Origin: Neisseria montereyensis
GTDB lineage: Bacteria; Pseudomonadota; Gammaproteobacteria; Burkholderiales; Neisseriaceae
NCBI RefSeq assembly: GCF_024834045.1
Contig: NZ_JANUXW010000012.1
Location: forward strand, 1-52,926
DNA: 52,926 bases
Reading direction: 5' to 3'
In this document: one piece after another, positions 8,687 through 16,048 of the stretch
Layout: each line of letters begins with the position of its first letter
Position numbering within the stretch: position 1 is the stretch's first letter
Made by a program: the position numbers and the translations under genes
Notes under the pieces: generated by a model
What the model saw: only the letters and a program-made list of their open reading frames with translations
What the model was told of the DNA's origin: nothing
Database searches by the model: none

Positions 8687-10065
8687 TACGACATCCTTTT
8701 TTGTAGCGCAAACGAACGGCTGTATCTTTCCAAATACCACACCAAACACACGGCGGCAAACGTGAGCGAGAAAACCAATGCCGTCCAAAAGCCGTAAATA
8801 CCCATATCGGCATGAAAAGCCAACAGATACCCAGGCACCAAACCGATACCCCAGAAAGCCACCGCATGAATGATCATCGGTATTTTCGTTAATTTATAAC
8901 CGCGCAACACATAAGAAGATACGCATTGGGTCGCATCGGCCAATTGGAAGACGGCGGCAAACAGCAATACCGTTGCCGCAATCGCCAATACCTGCGTATC
9001 GTTTGTATACATACCCGCCAAGCGGTAGCGGAAAACAACCAATAACAATGCGGTAATAGCCGCCAATATCCAACCCATCACCAACGATACGCCCGCGATA
9101 TAGCGCGCCCGCATATATTCCCTGCTCCCAATCGTCTGCCCCACCCGCACCGTGCCGGACGAACCGACGCTTTGCGGAATCATATAAATCAAACTGGTTA
9201 AGCTGATCACCACCTGCTGCGCCGCCACATAATCCTCACCCAAACGCGACACTAAAAAAATGATGAAAGAAAACAGGCTCACTTCCAAGAAAAAAGACAA
9301 TCCGGTCGGTATGCCGATTAACCAAATCTGTTTAAACATTTCGGCATCGGGGCGGTCGAATTTATCCATCAATCCGAACGGTTTAAAATATTGTTGCTTG
9401 GCCACATAAAGCCACAAAGCGGCCGCATTAAACCAAAACACGATTGCCGTAGCGACACCGCAACCCGCACCGCCTAAAGCCGGCATACCGAATTTGCCAT
9501 ACACAAACGCATAATTCAGCGGCACGTTTAAGAAAAGGGCGGCAAAGCTCACCAGCATAATCACGCGCGGCTTATTCAGGCTCGACGCATACGCATGCAG
9601 CGCACGGTGTATCATCGCCGCCGGCATCGCCAGGCCGGTGAAAAACATATACAGCGCCATCATGTCTTTAATATCGTTATCCAAGGGCAGATAATGTTTA
9701 AACGGCCATATTGCCACCCACATCAACAACATACCGATAATCCCCAGCATCAGGCCGAACCAAATACCCTGCCGCCCCGTTTCACCGACTTCGCGCTTTT
9801 TCCCCGCGCCGAAAAGTTGGGCGATAATCGGGTTTAACGCCGTCATAATGCCGAGAAATGTCACATAGATAATCACAAACACACTGCTGCCCAGTGCCAC
9901 GGCGGCCAAATCGCTTTTACCGGCACCGCCCGCCATCACCGTATCCACGAAGCTGACCCCCACCTGCGCCACTTGCGCCAACAGCATCGGCATCGCCAAG
10001 AGTGCCAATTTGCGTGCTTCTTTTATAAATACCGGAAAAGTATAACGGTTTAAATCAAAAAGCAT
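8686..10065 (-). CDS. norM: MATE-family multidrug efflux pump NorM
   Basis: 459 residues, 12 predicted membrane spans in two six-helix halves, a cation (Na+ or H+)-driven exporter of cationic drugs such as fluoroquinolones and dyes. The stretches AMPMLLAQVAQVG, FVDTVMAGGAGK, HRALHAYASSLN and NVPLNYAFVYGKFGMPALGGAG match what I recall of gonococcal NorM closely. GGAG lies 5 nt before the ATG. The stop overlaps the murB start by one base, reproducing the norM-murB operon of Neisseria. Confidence 0.95.
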   Translation of the reverse strand: MLFDLNRYTFPVFIKEARKLALLAMPMLLAQVAQVGVSFVDTVMAGGAGKSDLAAVALGSSVFVIIYVTFLGIMTALNPIIAQLFGAGKKREVGETGRQGIWFGLMLGIIGMLLMWVAIWPFKHYLPLDNDIKDMMALYMFFTGLAMPAAMIHRALHAYASSLNKPRVIMLVSFAALFLNVPLNYAFVYGKFGMPALGGAGCGVATAIVFWFNAAALWLYVAKQQYFKPFGLMDKFDRPDAEMFKQIWLIGIPTGLSFFLEVSLFSFIIFLVSRLGEDYVAAQQVVISLTSLIYMIPQSVGSSGTVRVGQTIGSREYMRARYIAGVSLVMGWILAAITALLLVVFRYRLAGMYTNDTQVLAIAATVLLFAAVFQLADATQCVSSYVLRGYKLTKIPMIIHAVAFWGIGLVPGYLLAFHADMGIYGFWTALVFSLTFAAVCLVWYLERYSRSFALQKRMS

Positions 10066-10145
10066 GAATGCTCCAAAAATTTCAGACGGCCTGTTTCAGC
10101 GCAGAACAACCGTATCCGCCCGTTTCGCCGTCATATATCGAAACC

Positions 10146-10158
10146 TGATAGTGTATCA
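10146..10158. promoter_or_regulatory. Perfect palindrome in the norM-bioF divergent region
   Basis: TGATA-GTG-TATCA, a perfect 5-bp inverted repeat with a 3-bp centre, about 80 bp upstream of norM. It could be an operator for a TetR- or MarR-like regulator. No direct evidence of binding. Confidence 0.35.
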
Positions 10159-10199
10159 AAAAACCACCGTGGTAGTTAGTGTGAAAACGGCCAATGTGT

Positions 10200-10228
10200 T
10201 TGACAGGCCGTCTGAAAGCATAGACACT
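10200..10228 (+). promoter_or_regulatory. bioF: Candidate bioF promoter with a DUS in its spacer
   Basis: A perfect -35 hexamer TTGACA (10200-10205) is followed by 17 bp and a poor -10 (GACACT). The spacer is largely a DUS (AGGCCGTCTGAA, 10205-10216). The weak -10 makes this tentative. Confidence 0.3.
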
Positions 10229-10256
10229 TTAGCGCTTTAAGCCCCGCTGCCAAGAT

Positions 10257-11414
10257 ATGAACTGGAACACCCGCCTGCAAGCCGCATTAGACAAACAAGC
10301 CGCACAATCGGCCTACCGCCGCCGCAGCGCCCGCCGTGCCGACACCCTGCCGCCTTATATGGAAAGCGGCGGCGTGCGCTATCTGAATTTTGCCGGCAAT
10401 GACTATCTCGGCCTCAGCCGCGACCCCGACGTGATTGCCGCATGGCAGCAGGCATTGGCGCAATACGGCACCGGTAGCGGCGGCTCGCCTTTGGTAACAG
10501 GTTATACCGACGTACACCAAGCCTTAGAACATCAATTGGCCGACTGGCTCGGCTACGAATCCGCGCTGCTTTTCCCCAGCGGCTATGCCGCCAATCAGGC
10601 CGTTTTATTGGGCTTGCTGCAAAAAGACGATATTTTATTGGCCGACAAACTCTGCCATGCCTCCATGCAGGAAGCGGCCATGCTCGGCGCCGCCCGCTAC
10701 CGCCGTTTCCCCCACAACCGCTATGACATTCTCGAAAAACAATTAAACGACCACCCCGAAAGCGCCGTCCTCATTGCCAGCGAAGGCGTATTCAGCATGG
10801 ACGGCGACAAAGCCGATATAGGCCGTCTGAAAACCTTAAGCGAACAATACGGCGCATGGCTGCTGATTGACGACGCCCACGGCATCGGCATACTTGGCGA
10901 AGAAGGCCGCGGCAGTGCGGCCGCCGTCGGCGTTTGCCCCGATATTTTGGTGGTCACCTTCGGCAAGGCGGTCGGGCTGATGGGCGCGGCGGTTTTATGC
11001 AGCCAAACCGTTGCCGAATACCTCACCCAAACCGCCCGCCACCTGATTTACAGCACCGCTTTCCCACCCGCACAAGCCGCCGCCCTTGCCGCCGCGTTGA
11101 GGCGCATCCGCCATGCCGATGACTTACGCGCCAAATTGCGGCACAATATCCGCCGTTTTCAGACGGCCTTGGCTCAGGCAGGATTGGCCGATTATTTAAT
11201 GCCGTCTGAAACCGCCATCCAACCCTTTGTATGCGGCAGCAACGAGCGCGCCTTATCCGTATCGGCCGAACTGCGCCGTAACGGGCTGTATGTACCCGCC
11301 ATCCGCCCGCCCACCGTACCCGTCGGCAGCGCACGTTTACGGATTACCCTCACCGCCGCCCATGAAGATACCCATATCGACACCTTGGTAAAAGGCTTGC
11401 AAGATGCCGTCTGA
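10257..11414 (+). CDS. bioF: 8-amino-7-oxononanoate synthase
   Basis: 385 residues. A PLP enzyme that condenses pimeloyl-ACP with alanine in biotin synthesis. The Schiff-base lysine is in VVTFGKAVG (Lys237), the PLP-ring aspartate is in IDDAHG (about 206), and GTGSGGSPLVTG near residue 72 is the substrate loop. Length and residue numbering match E. coli BioF within one position. The stop codon lies inside an ATGCCGTCTGAA uptake sequence that also supplies the start of bioC, so the two genes overlap by 11 nt. A further DUS is embedded at about 11158. Confidence 0.95.
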   Translation: MNWNTRLQAALDKQAAQSAYRRRSARRADTLPPYMESGGVRYLNFAGNDYLGLSRDPDVIAAWQQALAQYGTGSGGSPLVTGYTDVHQALEHQLADWLGYESALLFPSGYAANQAVLLGLLQKDDILLADKLCHASMQEAAMLGAARYRRFPHNRYDILEKQLNDHPESAVLIASEGVFSMDGDKADIGRLKTLSEQYGAWLLIDDAHGIGILGEEGRGSAAAVGVCPDILVVTFGKAVGLMGAAVLCSQTVAEYLTQTARHLIYSTAFPPAQAAALAAALRRIRHADDLRAKLRHNIRRFQTALAQAGLADYLMPSETAIQPFVCGSNERALSVSAELRRNGLYVPAIRPPTVPVGSARLRITLTAAHEDTHIDTLVKGLQDAV

Positions 11415-12192
11415 AACCCTACACAAACAACACATCGCCCGCGCATTCAGCCAAGCCGCCGCAAGCTACGACAACGCTGCCGTACTGCAACAACACAGCG
11501 GCCTGCACCTGCTGCGCCTGCTCGAACAACAGTTTTCAGACGGCCTCGATAACCGTACCATCCTCGATATCGGTGCGGGCAGCGGCTGGACAAGCCAGCA
11601 AATCCGCCGTTCCGGCGGCAAGGTATGGGCGCTCGATTTGGCCGAAGGCATGTTGCGCCATATTGCACAACACCAGCGCGCCGACGCCTGCATCCTTGCC
11701 GATGCCGAACGCCTGCCGCTGGCCGACCACAGCGTCGACGCCTGTTTCAGCAATCTCGCCGTACAATGGTGCAACCTCGACCAAGCCGCCGCCGAAATGC
11801 AACGGGTTATCCGAAAAAACGGCACCGCCGCCGTCGCCACCCTCGGCCACGGCAGCCTGCACCAACTCAAAACCGCATGGCAGTCGGTCGGACAACCCGC
11901 CCCCGTGAATCCGTTCCTCACCGAAAGTGAAATTCAGACGGCCTTTCAAGCCTTTGCCGATGTGCAGATACACACCGAAACCTACACCCAAACCTTTCCC
12001 ACTCTCGAATCGCTGCTGCGAAGCCTGAAAAACATCGGTGCCAACCATGTTTTGCAACGCGGCAACAAAGGCCTAACCGGAAAACAAAGCTGGCAGCGTT
12101 TGCAGACGGCCTATGAACCCATGCGCGACCCAAACGGTATGCTGCCGCTGGATTATAAGATGGTTTATATTGTCGCGACCGGACACCGTTAA
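11404..12192 (+). CDS. bioC: Malonyl-ACP O-methyltransferase
   Basis: 262 residues, class I SAM-dependent methyltransferase. Motif I LDIGAGSGW is at 54-62, the acidic second-strand end is ALDLAEGML, and motif II is the AERLPLADHSVDACFSNLAVQWC stretch typical of BioC. It methylates malonyl-ACP so that fatty-acid synthesis can build the pimelate moiety of biotin. The start codon is the ATG of a 12-bp DUS, giving the N-terminus MPSET; a second DUS inside the gene encodes FSDGL (residues 44-48). Translational coupling with bioF is expected. Confidence 0.92.
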   Translation: MPSETLHKQHIARAFSQAAASYDNAAVLQQHSGLHLLRLLEQQFSDGLDNRTILDIGAGSGWTSQQIRRSGGKVWALDLAEGMLRHIAQHQRADACILADAERLPLADHSVDACFSNLAVQWCNLDQAAAEMQRVIRKNGTAAVATLGHGSLHQLKTAWQSVGQPAPVNPFLTESEIQTAFQAFADVQIHTETYTQTFPTLESLLRSLKNIGANHVLQRGNKGLTGKQSWQRLQTAYEPMRDPNGMLPLDYKMVYIVATGHR

Positions 12193-12285
12193 AGCCTTCC
12201 GATAGCAGAATCATTGTGCCGTCATTGTTCTCACCGGTATTTACCGCTACAATCCCCCAACTATAAAAACGTTTCAGGAACCGCC

Positions 12286-13134
12286 GTGCTACCGCTCGAA
12301 TACTGCCGCCAAAAAGCCGCCGAAAGCCAATCCAGCTTTTTGGCGGGTTTTCGTTTTCTGTCGCCCCCGAAACGCGACGCGATGACCGTGTTATATGCGT
12401 TTTGCCGCGAGCTGGACGATATTGTCGACGAGCATTCCGACGCCCATGTCGCACAAACCACGCTCAATTGGTGGCGCGGCGATTTGGCAAAAGTGTTTTC
12501 CGGCGAAATGCCCGAACACCCCGTTTGTCAGGCATTAAAAATCGTGGCTGCCGATTTTTCGCTGCCGCACGAAGAGCTGGAAGAAATCATCAACGGCATG
12601 CAGATGGATTTGGAACAGGCGCGCTATGCCCGCTTTGAAGACCTACAACAATACTGCTACCGCGTCGCCGGCGTGGTCGGCCGTCTGATAACCCGTATTC
12701 TCGGTTTCACCCAAGCGGCCACCTTAGACTATGCCGAAAAAATGGGCTTGGCGCTGCAATTAACCAATATTATCCGTGATGTCGGCGAAGATACCCGCAA
12801 CGGCCGCATCTATCTGCCTACCGAAGAAATGCAACGTTTCAACGTGCCCGCCCAAGTGATTATGCAGCACACCCCCACCCCGGAATTTGCCGCCTTAATG
12901 GCCTTTCAAACCGAACGCGCGCGCAATCTCTATCGCGAAGCTGTCGCCCTGCTGCCGCAACAAGACAAAAAAGCCCAGAAACCGGGCTTGATTATGGCCG
13001 GCATTTACTATGCCTTATTGAACGAAATCATTGCCGACGGTGCCGAAAACGTATTGAAATACAAAATCGCCATTCCCTCGCCGCGTAAAAAACGCATCGC
13101 CCTGAAAATATGGCTGTTCGGATTCAACCCATGA
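12286..13134 (+). CDS. hpnD: Presqualene diphosphate synthase-like protein (HpnD)
   Basis: 282 residues from a GTG at 12286. Squalene/phytoene-synthase family. The two aspartate-rich Mg-binding motifs are present: DDIVDE at about 44-49 and NIIRDVGED at 161-169. HpnD converts two farnesyl diphosphates to presqualene diphosphate. The frame is open to 12214, but GTG 12286 fits the family N-terminus (LPLEYCRQKAA) and has CAGGA just upstream. The stop overlaps the hpnE start as ATGA. The usual next enzyme, HpnC, is not in the window, so the product and end-use are unclear. Older annotation would call this phytoene synthase. Confidence 0.85.
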   Translation: MLPLEYCRQKAAESQSSFLAGFRFLSPPKRDAMTVLYAFCRELDDIVDEHSDAHVAQTTLNWWRGDLAKVFSGEMPEHPVCQALKIVAADFSLPHEELEEIINGMQMDLEQARYARFEDLQQYCYRVAGVVGRLITRILGFTQAATLDYAEKMGLALQLTNIIRDVGEDTRNGRIYLPTEEMQRFNVPAQVIMQHTPTPEFAALMAFQTERARNLYREAVALLPQQDKKAQKPGLIMAGIYYALLNEIIADGAENVLKYKIAIPSPRKKRIALKIWLFGFNP

Positions 13135-14471
13135 AACCATCCCCCCGCCCGCTGCCCAAAGTTGCCGTTATCGGTGCCGGTTGGGCGGGTTTGTCGGCCG
13201 CCGTAGCGCTGGCACCGCACACCCGCCTAACCTTATTCGAAGCAGGCCGACAGGCAGGCGGACGGGCGCGTACACTCAATACCGACAGCCACGGTTTCAG
13301 CTTTCTCGACAACGGCCAACATATCCTCATCGGCGCCTACCGCAGCGTAGCCGCCATGCTGAACAAAATCGGCGTATCCGAACAAGACGCCTTTCTACGC
13401 CTGCCCCTGCAATGGCATATTTCAGACGGCCTGCAATTTCAGACGGCCGCCCTACCCCCGCCGCTGCATATCCTCTACGGCCTGCTCACCGCCAACAATA
13501 TCGGCTGGAAAGAAAAAATCAGGCTGATTAACGATATGCGCACCCTGCAAAGCCGACACCGTAGCCACCCTGCCGATACCACCGTCGCCGCATGGCTGCA
13601 CAACCGCCGCGTTTCAAGCAAATTAACCGCCCAGTTTTGGCAGCCGTTGGTTTGGGGCGCATTAAACACCCCGCTGGAAACGGCTTCCTTAAATACCTTG
13701 TGCAACGTTTTGCAAGACGGCGTTTGGTCGGATGCCGCAGGCAGCGACTACCTATTGCCCAAACGCGATCTCGGCAGCCTTGTGGCCGAACCGGCACTGG
13801 CCTTTTTAGCGCAACACCATGCCGATATCCGTATGGAAACGCGGGTCGGCCGCCTCAGCACGCTGCCGGACGGCAAAGTATGCATCAACAACGAAACCTT
13901 TGATGCCGCCATTCTCGCCGTCGCCCCCTATCATGCCGCCGCCCTGATGCCGTCTGAAACGCCTGATGATATTCAGACGGCCTACCGCAATATGCGCTAT
14001 CACGCCATCACCACCGTTTATCTGCGCTATGCCGAAAGCGTGCGCCTACCCGCCCCGCTCACCGGCTTGGCGGAAAACACCGCCCAATGGTTTATCGACC
14101 GCGGCGCATTAGGGCTGTCCGAACATGAAACCGCCGCCGTTATCAGCGTATCCGACCTTGTCGGCCCCTATAAAAACGAAGAATGGATAAAACGGGTACA
14201 CCACGACCTCAAAACCCTCTGCCCCCATCTCGGCGAACCGACGGCCGCACAAGTGATTACCGAAAAACGCGCCACTGTCGCATCAAGCGTTAACCGGCAA
14301 CTACCCGATTTGATGTATTTGCATCAACGGTATATATACCCCTGCGGTGATTACCTGCACCCGCGTTATCCCGCCACCCTCGAAGCGGCCGTACAATCGG
14401 GCTTAACCGCCGCCGAACAATCTATCAATGATTTAAACGGATTGAAAAATGCCGATCGGGCACCAAGCTGA
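13131..14471 (+). CDS. hpnE: FAD-dependent hydroxysqualene dehydroxylase-like protein (HpnE)
   Basis: 446 residues. The N-terminal dinucleotide-binding motif VAVIGAGWAGLSAA (glycines 15-20) is followed by an acidic strand end (LFEAGRQAGGRART), marking an amine-oxidase/phytoene-desaturase-type flavoprotein. HpnE reduces hydroxysqualene to squalene. The ATG at 13131 is preferred over 13110 because it makes a 4-nt ATGA overlap with hpnD. Two uptake sequences within the coding region are read as MPSET and IQTA, and another gives FQTA. Substrate assignment depends on the pairing with hpnD and is inferred. Confidence 0.83.
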   Translation: MKPSPRPLPKVAVIGAGWAGLSAAVALAPHTRLTLFEAGRQAGGRARTLNTDSHGFSFLDNGQHILIGAYRSVAAMLNKIGVSEQDAFLRLPLQWHISDGLQFQTAALPPPLHILYGLLTANNIGWKEKIRLINDMRTLQSRHRSHPADTTVAAWLHNRRVSSKLTAQFWQPLVWGALNTPLETASLNTLCNVLQDGVWSDAAGSDYLLPKRDLGSLVAEPALAFLAQHHADIRMETRVGRLSTLPDGKVCINNETFDAAILAVAPYHAAALMPSETPDDIQTAYRNMRYHAITTVYLRYAESVRLPAPLTGLAENTAQWFIDRGALGLSEHETAAVISVSDLVGPYKNEEWIKRVHHDLKTLCPHLGEPTAAQVITEKRATVASSVNRQLPDLMYLHQRYIYPCGDYLHPRYPATLEAAVQSGLTAAEQSINDLNGLKNADRAPS

Positions 14472-14573
14472 TAAAATACAGAATTATTTTTGCCGTACCC
14501 CCTCAAATAACCAACCACCCTACTTTCAGACGGCCTGCCGCCGATAGCGATTGAGACGAAAAGGAAGAGAAAC

Positions 14574-15293
14574 ATGCCCCAACTTCAAGACAAAACCATT
14601 CTGATAACCGGCGCATCGCAAGGTATCGGCGAACAAGTGGCCAAAGCCTATGCCGCCGAAGGCGCCACCGTGATACTGGTAGCCAGACATCAGAAAAAGT
14701 TGGAAAAAGTATATGATGACATTGTCGCCATCGGCGGCCCCGAACCCTTTGCCATCTGCTTCGATTTACTCACTGCCGAAGAAGCGGAATTCGAGCGCTT
14801 CGCCACCACCATCAACGAAGCCACCGGCGGCAAACTCGACGGCATCGTACATTGCGCCAGCTATTTCTACGCCCTATCACCGTTGGATTTCCAAACCGTC
14901 GCCGAATGGGTGAATCAATACCGCATCAATACCGTCGCCCCGATGGGCTTAACCCGCGCGTTCCTGCCCGCCCTCAAAGCCTCGCCCGATGCTTCGGTGA
15001 TTTTTGTCGGCGAAAGCCACGGCGAAGACCCGCGCGCCTACTGGGGCGGTTTCGGCGCTTCCAAAGCCGCATTGAACTACCTATGCAAAGTTGCTGCCGA
15101 CGAATGGGACCGCTTCCCCAATCTACGCGCCAACGTACTCATCCCCGGCCCAATCAATTCCCCGCAACGGATGAAAACCCACCCCGGCGAATCCCGCAGC
15201 GAACGCAAAAACTATGAAGACATTATGCCGAAATTCGTTTGGTGGAGCAGCAACGCCAGCCAAGGCCGCAGCGGTGAAATTGTTTATTTGTAG
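14574..15293 (+). CDS. YciK-like short-chain dehydrogenase/reductase, catalytic Tyr replaced by Phe
   Basis: 239 residues, Rossmann fold. The cofactor motif TGASQGIG is at 12-19, and the NTVAP stretch lies where the structural Asn is expected. In the YxxxK active-site position the sequence reads FGASK, so the catalytic tyrosine is a phenylalanine (the codon is TTC). The family is closest to E. coli YciK, an oxidoreductase of unknown substrate. Loss of the Tyr hydroxyl suggests altered chemistry or a non-enzymatic role. It stands 102 bp after hpnE behind a DUS, with an AAGGAAGAGAAAC ribosome binding region before the ATG. Confidence 0.85.
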   Translation: MPQLQDKTILITGASQGIGEQVAKAYAAEGATVILVARHQKKLEKVYDDIVAIGGPEPFAICFDLLTAEEAEFERFATTINEATGGKLDGIVHCASYFYALSPLDFQTVAEWVNQYRINTVAPMGLTRAFLPALKASPDASVIFVGESHGEDPRAYWGGFGASKAALNYLCKVAADEWDRFPNLRANVLIPGPINSPQRMKTHPGESRSERKNYEDIMPKFVWWSSNASQGRSGEIVYL

Positions 15294-15360
15294 ATTGTAA
15301 AAATGACAACATGAAATAGCTTAAAAATGCTGTTTCCATTTATTCTGTCTCTTTTATGCA

Positions 15361-15392
15361 AAAGGCCGTCTGAAATATTTCAGGCGGCCTTT
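15361..15392 (+). terminator. DUS-type terminator after the YciK-like gene
   Basis: AAAGGCCGTCTGAAA pairs with TTTCAGGCGGCCTTT (one wobble) in a 15-bp stem, 67 bp past the stop. Confidence 0.75.
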
Positions 15393-16048
15393 AATCCAAC
15401 ACCCATTATTCATATGTACTATTTGAAATACAATAATATTTAAACATCATTTAATTTAAACAATTTATTCTCTCTGGAAAGCTATCTGAATATCAATTTA
15501 TTTTCTATCAAAAGCCAACTATCCTCGACAAAACAATCACACTAAAAAAATTTTAACTATTTGACTAAAAATATCTTTTCTAAACTTTACAATATTCTAA
15601 TGGCATTTCAAAAGTCATCCACACCGTTAACAGGCGTTACACCCCGCCCCGCAAACGATTCAATTTCAAATGTTCACACTGAAATATCAAATAATCATGA
15701 TTTTTTATTACATATAAATAATCAATAATTAATTTAATTTTCTATATATTTATTTTTATACGTATGAAAATCATTTTTATTTACAAAATTTAAACTCTTT
15801 TGTATTATTTTTCCGCCATCCAGACAAATGGGGCGGTTATTTATCTGTTTTAAAGAGACTTTTCGTTCTTTCAAACTAAAATAATAATCGAAAATAAAAT
15901 AAAAATTCAATTTAAAACAACATGGTATTAATCATTAAAATTCCATGTAAATAAAACCAGAAGCAATGGGAAAACGTATGCGGTACGCCCCGTACTGCCT
16001 TAACACTATTGGCTAATTTAAATATTCTGTTAAAAAATAGGTCATAAC
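15393..16048. other. AT-rich gene-free leader upstream of the lbpB-like gene
   Basis: About 650 bp of very AT-rich sequence with no credible ORF on either strand. It ends in the lbpB-like start, where AGG lies 7 nt before the ATG. It contains two partial matches to the Fur core (listed separately) and a GC-richer hairpin at 15980-15998 (8-bp stem, CCC loop) about 50 nt before the start codon. It probably holds the iron-regulated promoter. No confident -35/-10 pair could be chosen. Confidence 0.6.
15764..15778. promoter_or_regulatory. Candidate Fur-binding half sites
   Basis: ATGAAAATCATTTTT matches the Fur core ATGATAATCATTATC at 12 of 15 positions. A second partial match, AATAATAATC, lies at 15880-15889. 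Placement upstream of an iron-uptake locus makes Fur control plausible, but AT-rich DNA gives such matches by chance. Confidence 0.3.

Noticed and set aside
11466-12057. Long minus-strand ORFs opposite bioC
   Set aside because: Shadows of the coding strand; bioC has clear methyltransferase motifs.
15393-16048. Correia repeat or CRISPR array in the AT-rich leader
   Set aside because: No TATAGTGGATT-type ends and no evenly spaced direct repeats were found here or elsewhere in the window.
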